From an uncultured Clostridia bacterium (GTDB taxonomy: Bacteria > Bacillota > Clostridia > Oscillospirales > JAAYOS01), in contig CANRIN010000005.1 of the NCBI GenBank assembly GCA_947630675.1, positions 1 to 55,707 on the forward strand: a stretch of 55,707 nt of DNA, read 5' to 3'. Shown piece by piece: positions 19,472 through 27,385 of this stretch. Made by a program: the position numbers and the translations under genes. Position 1 is the first letter of the stretch; the number at the start of each line of letters is the position of its first letter. A model generated the notes under the pieces. That model was not told the DNA's origin. It did not search any database and worked only from the letters and a program-made list of their open reading frames with translations.

Positions 19472-20314
19472 ATGTACCTTGCACATCGTTCGGAGGACGG
19501 CAGAGAGCAGAGCATCCTGGAGCACGCCAAAAATGTCTCCGAGCTCTGCGCCGAATTCGCCGCGCCGTTCGGGGCGGAAGAGCTTGCAAAGCAGATCGGG
19601 CTTGCCCACGATATCGGGAAGTATTCGGAAAAATTCCAACGCCGCATCGGGGGAGAGAACGTTCAGGTCGACCATTCCACCGCAGGAGCGCAGGAGATAG
19701 TCAAGTATTCGGGATGGCCCGCCGCATACTGCGTTGCCGGTCACCACGGCGGTCTGCCGGACGGCGGCGGAAAAACGAGCGCTTCCGATGGCCCCACTCT
19801 CAGCGGACGCCTCAAACGCGAGGTGGAGCCGCACGGAGATTTCGCCGGAGAAATAGCGCTGGCGCCGGTTGGGGTCAGGCCGCCGAAGATGCTTGGTAGG
19901 GGAGGCTTTACGATGGCCTTCTGGATACGGATGCTTTTCTCCTGCCTTGTGGATGCGGACTATCTCGACACCGAAGCATTCATGCAGAAAAGACCGCCGC
20001 ACAGGGGCAGCGAGCTCACAACTGAGCAGCTGCGTGAAAAGCTGGATACATACGTCGCCCGCTGGGACGACCCCAAGTCCGAGCTGAACCGCGCCCGTTA
20101 CAACATCCTTCATGCCTGCATAGAGACGGGGGGAGAAGCAGGAGCCCGGGCTGTTCACTTTGACCGTACCCACCGGCGGCGGCAAGACCGTCTCATCGCT
20201 GGCGTTTGCTCTGCATCACGCAGCGGCGCACGAGAAAAAGAGGATAATATACGTCATCCCGTACACAAGCATCATCGAGCAGACCGCGGACAAATTTCGC
20301 GAAATTCTGGGTGA
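19472..20314 (+). CDS. cas3: cas3, HD nuclease part (frameshifted)
   Basis: Cas3 of type I-C degrades DNA recruited by Cascade. ATG 19472 is preceded by AAAAGGAG at a spacing of eight. The HD nuclease motifs are present: H18, H46-D47 (GLAHDIGK), H68 (VDHSTAG) and H91-H92 (GHHGG). Sense ends near residue 220 (ILHACIETG); the rest is out-of-frame coding of the helicase. A run of six G at 20128-20133 explains this: with five G the frame reads through to EKQEPGLFTLTVPTGGGKT, the usual Cas3 Walker A region, and the joined protein would be 720 residues, normal for I-C Cas3. As it stands, the product has the HD domain and a scrambled tail. It may be a pseudogene, a phase-variable allele or a sequencing error. 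Confidence 0.85.
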   Translation: MYLAHRSEDGREQSILEHAKNVSELCAEFAAPFGAEELAKQIGLAHDIGKYSEKFQRRIGGENVQVDHSTAGAQEIVKYSGWPAAYCVAGHHGGLPDGGGKTSASDGPTLSGRLKREVEPHGDFAGEIALAPVGVRPPKMLGRGGFTMAFWIRMLFSCLVDADYLDTEAFMQKRPPHRGSELTTEQLREKLDTYVARWDDPKSELNRARYNILHACIETGGEAGARAVHFDRTHRRRQDRLIAGVCSASRSGAREKEDNIRHPVHKHHRADRGQISRNSG

Positions 20315-21635
20315 AGATGCCGTGCTGGAGCACCACTCCAATGTGGATTTTGACGACGATGAGTCCGGCGCTCCGGACCCGAAGAAGGGGCGCAGTAAGC
20401 TCGCCGCCGAAAACTGGGATATGCCCGTAGTGGTGACAACGGCGGTACAGTTCTTCGAGTCGCTCTTTGCAAACAGGACTTCCCGGTGTAGGAAGCTGCA
20501 CAACCTCGCGGACAGCGTTATCATTTTCGATGAGGCGCAGACCATACCGCTTCCGTACCTCATGCCCTGCGTGCGGGCGATAGCGGAGCTCGTTGTGAAC
20601 TATGGGGCGTCCTGCGTCCTGTGTACCGCGACGCAGCCTGCGCTAGGCCCCGTGTTCACGGCTGTCTCGACGGAGCTTGCTCCGCGGGAGATCACGCCCG
20701 AAATTCCCATGAATGTATTCGTGCGCGTGCGCTACGAGCAGGTGGGCAGGCTGTCCGATGAAGAGCTGGCGGACAGGCTGAATGCTCACTGTCAGGCGCT
20801 CTGCATCGTAGGTACGCGCAAGCAGGCCCAAAAGGTGTTTGAATTGCTGGACAAGGACGGAAGCTTCCATCTTTCCACGCTTATGACCCCGGAGCACCGC
20901 AGGGCGGTCCTGGAGGAGGTCAGGACAAGGCTGAAGGACGGGCTTCCGTGCCGGGTGGTCGCGACGAGCCTCATTGAGGCGGGAGTGGACGTGGACTTCC
21001 CCGTGGTATATCGCGCCGAGGCGGGGCTGGATTCGGTCGTTCAGGCCGCCGGACGGTGCAATCGTGAGGGAAAGCGTCCCGCGGGCGACAGCTGCGTTTA
21101 CGTCTTCCAACCCGACAGCGCCTATACTGCGACCCTCCCGCACTCCATGAAGCGGCCTCTGGAGATAATGCGGTCCGTCACCCGCGACTGTCCCGCGCCG
21201 GACGCTCCGGAAACCATCGAGCGCTATTTCACCGCCCTGCGGCAATTCACCGGGGATGATGTCGACAGCAAACGCATAGTTCCGCAGTTTGAAAATGGTG
21301 TAGAGGATTTCAGCCGGCCATCCTTCCCGTTCGCCAAGGCAGCGCAGGAATTCCGGCTTATTGACAGCGATACCCGCGCGGTACTTGTTCCCTGCACGGA
21401 GGAGGCTGAGGCGCTTGCGGCCCGTTTGCTAAGGGGAGAGCGCAGCCGCGCCCTTTTGCGGAAGGCCGGCCAGTACTCGGTAAACGTCTATGAAGATCAC
21501 TTTAATGCCCTGAACAGTCGGGGCGCGTTGAAGCTGCTGGAGCAGGACCTGGCCGTTCTGACCGACCCGTCTCTGTACAGCAAAGAGACCGGGATGATCC
21601 TTCTGGCTGACGGCGGGGTGGGTATCTTCGCATAA
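20160..21635 (+). CDS. cas3: cas3, superfamily 2 helicase part (frameshifted)
   Basis: This frame carries the Cas3 helicase: TVPTGGGKT (motif I) at its start, IIFDEAQ (motif II), CTATQPA (motif III), VATSLIEAGVDVDFP (motif V) and QAAGRCNREG (motif VI), then the C-terminal domain to the stop at 21635. The only in-frame start near the boundary is TTG 20160, without a ribosome binding site and too late to include a whole helicase domain. It is therefore the back part of the gene starting at 19472, not an independent gene. All helicase motifs are intact, so a single-base correction in the G run would restore the enzyme. Confidence 0.85.
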   Translation: MTVPTGGGKTVSSLAFALHHAAAHEKKRIIYVIPYTSIIEQTADKFREILGEDAVLEHHSNVDFDDDESGAPDPKKGRSKLAAENWDMPVVVTTAVQFFESLFANRTSRCRKLHNLADSVIIFDEAQTIPLPYLMPCVRAIAELVVNYGASCVLCTATQPALGPVFTAVSTELAPREITPEIPMNVFVRVRYEQVGRLSDEELADRLNAHCQALCIVGTRKQAQKVFELLDKDGSFHLSTLMTPEHRRAVLEEVRTRLKDGLPCRVVATSLIEAGVDVDFPVVYRAEAGLDSVVQAAGRCNREGKRPAGDSCVYVFQPDSAYTATLPHSMKRPLEIMRSVTRDCPAPDAPETIERYFTALRQFTGDDVDSKRIVPQFENGVEDFSRPSFPFAKAAQEFRLIDSDTRAVLVPCTEEAEALAARLLRGERSRALLRKAGQYSVNVYEDHFNALNSRGALKLLEQDLAVLTDPSLYSKETGMILLADGGVGIFA

Positions 21636-21644
21636 AAAAGCCGC

Positions 21645-21670
21645 AGGGCAGATGCCCCTGCATCTGCCCT
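21645..21670 (+). terminator. Hairpin after cas3
   Basis: A perfect 11-bp stem, AGGGCAGATGC (21645-21655) with GCATCTGCCCT (21660-21670), begins nine bases after the cas3 stop. No T tract follows, so it may protect the 3' end or terminate weakly; AAAAAA upstream would serve the opposite strand. In the rest of 21671-21841 I see no gene. Confidence 0.5.
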
Positions 21671-21841
21671 AAAGCTGAAAACTGATACCGCTCACTTTAT
21701 TATTTCTATCCCCGCCCGGATACTTTGCGATGTTGATCTGAATCAGCAACGTTAATATCGGGGTGACACAAATAGTATAGCTTATTTGACGGTTAAAAGC
21801 AAGGCGAAATTACGAAGAAGAAGTTCTCCACAGGATAGACC

Positions 21842-21870
21842 TTGACAAACGCATATATGTGCCATATAAT
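21842..21870 (+). promoter_or_regulatory. Consensus sigma-A promoter of the cas5-cas2 operon
   Basis: TTGACA (21842-21847), exactly 17 bases, then TATAAT (21865-21870): a perfect match in both boxes and spacing. Transcription would start near 21877, leaving a leader of about 80 bases before the small ORF at 21956. The spacer contains the palindrome CATATATG. A promoter this strong suggests constitutive expression or control by a repressor or by the leader. Confidence 0.85.
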
Positions 21871-21955
21871 AACGTATGTGTGAGATTAACAATATCCCCT
21901 ATACTGAAACTATAACCCTCACCTTATTGAAATTTAACAGAAAGGAGGTTTTGAT

Positions 21956-22063
21956 ATGATGGTGGAGGCGAGGAGAATCGGCGGCCGGACCAACCGGCCG
22001 CCACCCCTCTTTGATATATTCCAAAAATATCCAAAACAGAAAAGCGAGGTGAAACGATCATGA
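21956..22063 (+). CDS. 35-codon leader ORF of the cas operon
   Basis: ATG 21956 follows the strongest ribosome binding site in the locus, AGAAAGGAGG, at a spacing of seven. The peptide begins MMVEARRIGGRTNRPPP and ends KYPKQKSEVKRS; it is very basic and Pro-rich, with no membrane segment. Its TGA (22061-22063) overlaps the cas5c ATG (22060) as ATGA, the classic arrangement for translational coupling. A 9-bp stem-loop lies inside the ORF (21980-22002). I recognise no family. It may be a leader peptide that sets Cas protein expression or a small functional protein. The overlap and the ribosome binding site are observed; the role is inference. Confidence 0.55.
   Translation: MMVEARRIGGRTNRPPPLFDIFQKYPKQKSEVKRS
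21980..22002 (+). promoter_or_regulatory. GC-rich stem-loop in the cas operon leader
   Basis: A perfect 9-bp stem, GGCGGCCGG (21980-21988) with CCGGCCGCC (21994-22002), encloses the loop ACCAA. It sits within the 35-codon ORF, 58 bases before the cas5c start. No T tract follows, so it is not a normal terminator. It could influence translation or be an RNA processing site; Cas5c itself cuts RNA near GC-rich hairpins. Function is speculation. Confidence 0.5.
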
Positions 22064-22713
22064 GCCAGGGAATCCAGGTGGAGGTGTGGGGCGACTACGC
22101 GCTCTTTACAAGACCGGAGCTGAAGGTCGAACGTGTCAGCTACGACGTTATGACGCCGTCCGCTGCGCGCGGGATAGTGGAGGCTATTTACTGGCACCCC
22201 GGGCTGCGATGGCACATCGACCGCGTCCACGTCATGAGCCCCATTTCCTTCACGAACATTCGGCGAAACGAAGTGAAGGACAAGATATCTGCCGCAAATG
22301 TGCGCTCGGTCATGAACGGAACGAACCGTCCGCTCGCCATCTACACCGGCGAGAGCATCCAGCAGCGGGCGTCCATGGTGCTGACAAATGTCCGATATGT
22401 GATCGACGCGCACTTCACGATGACCGACAAGGCCAATCCGACGGACAGCGAGGGCAAGTTCATCGACATAGCCCGCCGCCGTCTCGAGCGCGGACAGTGC
22501 TACCACCAGCCGTGCTTCGGGTGCCGGGAGTTCCCCGCAAACTTCCGGGCGTGGCAGGGGGGAGCGGTACCGGCCATCCCGGAGACACGGCCGCTCGGGA
22601 TAATGCTCTACGACATGGACTATTCAAACCCTCGGGACATCCAACCGATGTTCTTTATGGCCGAACTGACGAACGGTGTTCTGGAGGTAGCGGGGAAGGA
22701 GGTGTTGAGGTGA
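22060..22713 (+). CDS. cas5c: Cas5c (Cas5d), crRNA-processing Cascade subunit
   Basis: The 217-residue product matches type I-C Cas5 from its first residues (QVEVWGDYALFTRPELKVERVSYDVMTPSAARGI) and the internal VMSPISFTNIRRNEV, IQQRASMVLTNVRYVI and FFMAELTNGVLEV segments. In type I-C systems Cas5 replaces Cas6: it cuts the pre-crRNA at the 3' base of the repeat hairpin and stays on the crRNA 5' handle. ATG 22060 overlaps the stop of the leader ORF and has GAGGTG upstream. It is the first of six tightly packed cas genes, and its TGA overlaps the cas8c start. Length is normal. Confidence 0.93.
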   Translation: MSQGIQVEVWGDYALFTRPELKVERVSYDVMTPSAARGIVEAIYWHPGLRWHIDRVHVMSPISFTNIRRNEVKDKISAANVRSVMNGTNRPLAIYTGESIQQRASMVLTNVRYVIDAHFTMTDKANPTDSEGKFIDIARRRLERGQCYHQPCFGCREFPANFRAWQGGAVPAIPETRPLGIMLYDMDYSNPRDIQPMFFMAELTNGVLEVAGKEVLR

Positions 22714-24473
22714 TCTTACAGGCGCTTTGCAATTATTATGATGCCCTTGCAAAGAGAGGCGATATAACGCCCCCCGGCTGGAGCATGGTGAAGGTGTCGT
22801 TTGCCCTGAACTTGGATGAGCAGGGAAACCTGCATGAGATCTTTCCCATGAAAGTCATGGCGGACGGAGGAAAAAAGGAAGTTCCGCAGTCCGTGCAGGT
22901 ACCGGAGCAGGTGAAGAAAGCCTCCGGCGTCGTCTCCAACTTTCTGTGTGACAACAGTTCCTACTTCCTCGGCATTGACAACAAGGGCAAGCCGGAGCGG
23001 ACAGTGAAGTGCTTCGAAGCGGCAAAGGCTCTGCACCATGAGACACTTGAGAATGCGGCGAGCCCCGCCGCCCGCGCGGTGCTTGCGTTCTTTGACAGCT
23101 GGCGGCCGGAGAGTGCGGCGGAGGACCCTGCGCTTGCTAAGTATCTGGACGAGATAATGAAGGGCGCAAACCTTATCTTTTCCGTGAACAGCATGTTTGT
23201 CCATGAGGATGCCGCCGTGCGCACCGCGTGGGAGGATCACCGCGCCGCAGTGTCCGAGGGCTCCGCGGTCGGCAGATGTCTGGTGACGGGGCGGCTCGGC
23301 TCTGTCGCCCGTCTCCATCCGGCTATTAAGGGAGTAAGGGACTCGCAGCCCACCGGCGCTTCGCTCGTGTCCTTCAACGCCCCTGCTTTTGAGTCCTACG
23401 GACACGAGGGCAAGGAGACGGGTCAGGGAATGAATTCCCCCGTATCCGAGGAGGCCGCGTTCAAATACGGCGCTGTGCTGAACCGCCTCATAGCGGACCG
23501 GGAGCACGTCCAATACATCGGGGATACCGCCGTGGTCTACTGGGCGGAGGACGCCGAGCCGAAGTATCAGGATGTGTTTTCCTGCGCCATGTTCGGCGGG
23601 CAATCGGAGATAATCACCAATACGGATCTGAGCGACGCTGTGACGAACCTCGTTCGCGGAAACCCGGTGGACGTGAACGGTATACCTCTTGACCCGGAGA
23701 ACAACTTCTATGTGCTGGGGCTCGCGCCGAACGCCGCGAGGCTGAGCGTGCGGTTCTTCCTGCAAAATACGTTTGGCGGGATGCTTGCGAACGTGCAGGC
23801 TCACTACGACCGGCTGAATATCGTCAAGCCGGCCTATATAGCAAACGGATCGCTGCCGCTGTGGAAGCTGCTGAACGAAACGGTCAACCTGAACAGCCGG
23901 GACAAAAAAGCGTCCCCGCCGATGGCGGGCGCGGTCGTCCGTGCCGTGCTGACCGACGGACCGTATCCCGTTTCGCTTATGGAGCAGACGATGCTGCGCA
24001 TCCGCGCAGAACAAAATGTGACCTATGGCCGTGCGGCCATTCTGAAAGCGTTTTTCCTGAAAAACAGCGAATTCAAAGTACCGGAGGGGGCATTAAGAGT
24101 GGAACTCAACGAAGAAAGCAGTCATCTTCCTTATGTGCTGGGCAGGTTGTTTGCCGTTTTGGAGCGGGTGCAGTCCACTGCAAATCCCGGCATCAACGCC
24201 ACGATAAAGGACAAGTATTTCAACAGTGCGTGCGCTACGCCGGCAACGATTTTTCCGCTGCTGACAAAGCTTTCCCAGAGCCACCTGAGAAAACTGGACG
24301 GCGGGCTGAAAACCTATTTTGAGAAAATGATCGGAGACCTGGAGGGCCGCATCCACGAGACTCTGCCCGCCCGTATGCCGCTCGCGGATCAAGGCAGCTT
24401 CCATCTGGGCTATTACCATCAGGTCCAAAAATTCTTTGAGAAGAAGGATAAAGGAGGAAATGAAAATGTCTGA
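22710..24473 (+). CDS. cas8c: Cas8c, large subunit of type I-C Cascade
   Basis: The start is GTG 22710, with AAGGAGG seven bases upstream and a GTGA overlap with cas5c; the frame is open further upstream, but that part shadows cas5c. The 587-residue protein begins MILQALCNYYDALAKRGDI, the typical Csd1/Cas8c N-terminus, and contains GRCLVTGRLGSVARLHPAIKG, LVSFNAPAFESYG and DTAVVYWAEDAEP. The family recognises the PAM and joins Cascade to Cas3. The last 124 codons form an internal Cas11c gene (see 24099). The stop TGA (24471-24473) overlaps the cas7c start. Length and motif order are normal. Confidence 0.93.
   Translation: MILQALCNYYDALAKRGDITPPGWSMVKVSFALNLDEQGNLHEIFPMKVMADGGKKEVPQSVQVPEQVKKASGVVSNFLCDNSSYFLGIDNKGKPERTVKCFEAAKALHHETLENAASPAARAVLAFFDSWRPESAAEDPALAKYLDEIMKGANLIFSVNSMFVHEDAAVRTAWEDHRAAVSEGSAVGRCLVTGRLGSVARLHPAIKGVRDSQPTGASLVSFNAPAFESYGHEGKETGQGMNSPVSEEAAFKYGAVLNRLIADREHVQYIGDTAVVYWAEDAEPKYQDVFSCAMFGGQSEIITNTDLSDAVTNLVRGNPVDVNGIPLDPENNFYVLGLAPNAARLSVRFFLQNTFGGMLANVQAHYDRLNIVKPAYIANGSLPLWKLLNETVNLNSRDKKASPPMAGAVVRAVLTDGPYPVSLMEQTMLRIRAEQNVTYGRAAILKAFFLKNSEFKVPEGALRVELNEESSHLPYVLGRLFAVLERVQSTANPGINATIKDKYFNSACATPATIFPLLTKLSQSHLRKLDGGLKTYFEKMIGDLEGRIHETLPARMPLADQGSFHLGYYHQVQKFFEKKDKGGNENV
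24099..24473 (+). CDS. cas11c: Cas11c small subunit, internal start inside cas8c
   Basis: Inside cas8c, in the same frame, GTG 24099 is preceded by GGAGGGGG (24083-24090) at a spacing of eight, a strong ribosome binding site in the middle of a gene. The 124-residue product starts MELNEESSHLPYVLGRLFAV and is mostly helical, as expected for the Cas11 small subunit. Internal translation of Cas11 from the end of cas8 is established for type I-C systems; here the site and length fit that model. It would line the belly of Cascade beside the Cas7 backbone. Expression in this organism is inferred. Confidence 0.7.
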   Translation: MELNEESSHLPYVLGRLFAVLERVQSTANPGINATIKDKYFNSACATPATIFPLLTKLSQSHLRKLDGGLKTYFEKMIGDLEGRIHETLPARMPLADQGSFHLGYYHQVQKFFEKKDKGGNENV

Positions 24474-25386
24474 ACCTATCAAGAACCGCTACGAATTCGT
24501 TGTCCTGTTTGACGTGGAGAACGGCAACCCGAACGGAGACCCTGACGCGGGCAACATGCCCCGCGTCGACCCGGAGACCGGCTACGGACTTGTCACCGAC
24601 GTCTGCCTCAAGCGGAAGATCCGCAACTTCGTGGAGACCGCGAAGGAGGGCGAACCCGGCTACGGGATATACATCAAGGACGGCACGCCCCTGAATACCA
24701 GCGACAACGCCGGATTTTCTTCCGTGGGGATAGACGGCGCCGCGTCGATGAAGCCGGAGGACCTCAAGAAGGCTGTCAAAAAGAAGGGCGAGGAAGGCGT
24801 CGATGTGGACAGTCAGGTGAAGGAGTTCATGTGTGAAAACTTCTTCGACATCCGCACCTTCGGCGCGGTGATGACCACGATGGTCAAGGGAAATCTCAAC
24901 TGCGGACAGATACGGGGACCGGTCCAGCTCGGGTTTGCCAGGAGCGTCGACCCCATCGTGCCCCAGGAGGTCACCATCACCCGCGTCGCCATCACGACCG
25001 AGGCAGATGCGGAGAAGAAGGGCACCGAGATGGGCCGCAAGTATATCGTTCCCTACGCCCTCTACCGCTGCGAGGGCTACGTCTCCGCGAACCTGGCGAG
25101 GAAGGTCACCGGGTTTTCGGAGGAGGATTTGAAGCTTCTGTGGGAGGCCATCCTCAACATGTTCGAGCATGACCGCTCCGCCGCGCGCGGAAAGATGGCG
25201 GTCCGGGAGCTTATCATCTTCAAGCACGATACCGAGCTGGGCTGCGCTCCGGCGTGGAAGCTCTTTGACACGGTCACCGTGGCGCATAAGGACGGCGTGA
25301 TAAGCCCCCGTGCATACAGCGACTACACCGTCACTGTGGACGAGACGGCCCTGCCCGCCGGCGTTGCATGTACCCGTATGGGGTGA
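24466..25386 (+). CDS. cas7c: Cas7c (Csd2), backbone subunit of Cascade
   Basis: ATG 24466 (MSEPIKNRYEFVVLFDVENG) is spaced eight bases from AAGGAGG; ATG 24460 is too close. The 306-residue protein has the Cas7/Csd2 signature NGNPNGDPDAGNMPRVD, the FFDIRTFGAVM segment and the GNLNCGQIRGPVQLGFARSVDP loop. Several copies wrap the crRNA spacer in Cascade. It overlaps cas8c by eight bases and cas4 by 19. Length is normal for the family. Confidence 0.93.
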   Translation: MSEPIKNRYEFVVLFDVENGNPNGDPDAGNMPRVDPETGYGLVTDVCLKRKIRNFVETAKEGEPGYGIYIKDGTPLNTSDNAGFSSVGIDGAASMKPEDLKKAVKKKGEEGVDVDSQVKEFMCENFFDIRTFGAVMTTMVKGNLNCGQIRGPVQLGFARSVDPIVPQEVTITRVAITTEADAEKKGTEMGRKYIVPYALYRCEGYVSANLARKVTGFSEEDLKLLWEAILNMFEHDRSAARGKMAVRELIIFKHDTELGCAPAWKLFDTVTVAHKDGVISPRAYSDYTVTVDETALPAGVACTRMG

Positions 25387-26057
25387 CCGTGCTTCCGGAG
25401 GATGAGTACATTGCCCTGTCGGGCATCCAACACTTTGCATTCTGCCGCCGGCAGTGGGCGCTCATCCACATCGAACAGCAGTGGGCGGAAAATCTGCGAA
25501 CGGTGGAGGGCGATCTGCTCCACCGGCGCGCCCACGACGAGACCCAAACCGAGAGCCGCGGCGACACGTTGATCGTCCGCGGCCTCCGGGTCGTCTCTCA
25601 CCGTCTGAAGATACAGGGGGTGTGCGACGTGGTGGAGTTTCATCGGGACCCGAACGGAGTGACGCTCGCCGGCAGGGAGGGGAAGTGGAGCCCGTATCCC
25701 GTGGAGTACAAGCGCGGCAAGCCAAAGCCGTTTGATGCGGACGAGCTCCAACTCTGCGCTCAAGCCGTCTGCCTTGAGGAGATGCTGCTCTGCTCCATTC
25801 CGGAAGGCAGTCTGTTTTACGGCGAACCCCGGCGGCGGACAAGGGTGGCGTTGGATGCGGCGCTCAGGGAGCGGGTGGAGAATATGCTTTCGGAGATGTA
25901 CGACCTCTACTCAAGGGGACATACTCCAAAGGCAGCGCCGGGCAAAGGCTGCGCCGCCTGCTCGCTGAAGGAGCTGTGCCTTCCCCGATTGCAAAAGAAT
26001 CAGTCTGCGGACGCCTATATCCGCGCCCATCTGCCGGGAGAGGAGGAGTCGCCGTGA
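25368..26057 (+). CDS. cas4: Cas4, adaptation nuclease with Fe-S cluster
   Basis: Cas4 trims prespacers at the PAM side before Cas1-Cas2 inserts them. The 229-residue protein has C26 (HFAFCRRQWAL), a RecB-type core (GVCDVVEF, PVEYKRGKPK) and the C-terminal cluster GCAACSLKELC, so the four Cys expected for a 4Fe-4S cluster are present. I used ATG 25368, which overlaps cas7c; GTG 25383 is an alternative. Neither has a good ribosome binding site, so coupling to cas7c translation is likely. Its stop overlaps the cas1 start as GTGA. Confidence 0.9.
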   Translation: MYPYGVTVLPEDEYIALSGIQHFAFCRRQWALIHIEQQWAENLRTVEGDLLHRRAHDETQTESRGDTLIVRGLRVVSHRLKIQGVCDVVEFHRDPNGVTLAGREGKWSPYPVEYKRGKPKPFDADELQLCAQAVCLEEMLLCSIPEGSLFYGEPRRRTRVALDAALRERVENMLSEMYDLYSRGHTPKAAPGKGCAACSLKELCLPRLQKNQSADAYIRAHLPGEEESP

Positions 26058-27085
26058 GAAAATTTCTGAACACCCTGTTCGTCCTCAGCGAGGACAGCTA
26101 TCTTGCTCTCGAAGGGGAGACGGTGACCGTTCTCGCGGAGGATGAGAAGAGGGGGCAGTTTCCTCTCCACACACTGGAAAACATCATCTGCTTTTCATAT
26201 AAGGGAGCAAGTCCGGCTCTGATGGGCAAATGCGCCCGGGAGGGGATAAACCTCTGCTTCTTCACCCCGAGGGGACGCTTTCTTGCACGGGTGAGCGGTG
26301 AAAACAACGGCAATGTTCTGCTGCGCCGAACGCAGTACCGTATGGCGGACGATGACGCTCAAAGCTGCAGTGCGGCAAAGAATTTTATCTTCGGCAAGGT
26401 TTACAACAGCCGGTGGAGCATAGAGCGCACCAGGCGTGACCATGCGCTGCGGGTGAACGACGAGGCCCTCGGCCGTGCCTCAGCACTGCTCGCGGAAAGC
26501 CTGCCGCGTCTGCTGGAAGCAGCCTCGCCGGACGAGCTTCGCGGACTTGAAGGGGAGTCAGCCGCGGTCTACTTTGGGGCTTTTGATGCGCTCATACTGA
26601 ATCAGCGGGAGACTTTCGGCTTTACCGGCCGCTCCCGCCGACCGCCTACGGATCCGACGAATGCGATGCTGTCATTTGCATATTCTCTGCTTTCCAATGC
26701 CTGCGCCGGGGCGCTGGAGGGCGTGGGGCTGGACGCATATGTGGGATTTCTCCACCGGGACAGACCGGGGCGTGCCTCTCTTGCGCTGGACCTGATGGAG
26801 GAGCTGCGGCCGCTGTTTGCGGACCGGTTCGTGCTGACGCTCATCAACAACCGAACGATACGCTCGGAGCATTTTGAGCGTCAGCCCGGCGGTGCGGTGC
26901 TGCTGAACGATGAGGGGCGAAAGATATTTCTCTCCTCTTGGCAGAAGCGGCTTGCGGAGCCGATAACCCATCCGTTCCTGAAGGAAAAGCTGGCATGGGG
27001 TCTGGTGCCCTATGTTCAGGCTCTGCTGCTTGCCCGGTATCTCCGGGGAGATATGGACGGCTATCCGCCGTTCTTGTGGAAGTGA
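26054..27085 (+). CDS. cas1: Cas1 integrase (type I-C)
   Basis: GTG 26054 (MRKFLNTLFVLSEDSYLALEG) follows GGAGGAG and overlaps the cas4 stop; upstream in-frame ATGs fall inside cas4. The 343-residue protein has the Cas1 core: a Glu in GESAAVYFGAFD, the His in VGFLHRDRPGRASLALDL and the acidic stretch of LDLMEELRPLF. Cas1 with Cas2 integrates prespacers at the leader end of the array. Length and motifs are normal. Confidence 0.93.
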   Translation: MRKFLNTLFVLSEDSYLALEGETVTVLAEDEKRGQFPLHTLENIICFSYKGASPALMGKCAREGINLCFFTPRGRFLARVSGENNGNVLLRRTQYRMADDDAQSCSAAKNFIFGKVYNSRWSIERTRRDHALRVNDEALGRASALLAESLPRLLEAASPDELRGLEGESAAVYFGAFDALILNQRETFGFTGRSRRPPTDPTNAMLSFAYSLLSNACAGALEGVGLDAYVGFLHRDRPGRASLALDLMEELRPLFADRFVLTLINNRTIRSEHFERQPGGAVLLNDEGRKIFLSSWQKRLAEPITHPFLKEKLAWGLVPYVQALLLARYLRGDMDGYPPFLWK

Positions 27086-27094
27086 GGCGGTTTT

Positions 27095-27385
27095 GTGCTG
27101 GTGCTTATCACATACGATGTCAACACGGAGGACGCCGCGGGGAGAAGACGGCTGCGGCAGGTGGCAAAGCAGTGCGTCAATTACGGTCAGCGGGTGCAGA
27201 ACTCGGTGTTTGAATGTCTGGTGGACCCGTCGCAGTACAAGCTGCTTCAGGCAAAGCTGTTGGAGGTCATTGACCCGGAGAAGGACAGTCTGAGGTTCTA
27301 TCACCTGGGAAATAAATATCAGGGCAGGATCGAACACTTCGGCGCCAAAGCGTCATACGAGCCGGAAGGGATCCTTCTCATATAG
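27095..27385 (+). CDS. cas2: Cas2, adaptation complex subunit
   Basis: The 96-residue ferredoxin-fold protein begins MLVLITYDVNTED (first strand with the conserved Asp) and contains RRLRQVAKQCVNYGQRVQNSVFEC, typical for I-C Cas2. It bridges the Cas1 dimers. The start is GTG 27095, nine bases after cas1, with only a weak ribosome binding site (GAGGCGG). It is the last cas gene, 172 bases before the first repeat. Confidence 0.93.
   Translation: MLVLITYDVNTEDAAGRRRLRQVAKQCVNYGQRVQNSVFECLVDPSQYKLLQAKLLEVIDPEKDSLRFYHLGNKYQGRIEHFGAKASYEPEGILLI

Noticed and set aside
22086-22709. Upstream extension of the cas8c frame across cas5c
   Set aside because: The added residues are a shadow of cas5c; the GTG at 22710 has a good ribosome binding site and gives the usual Cas8c start.
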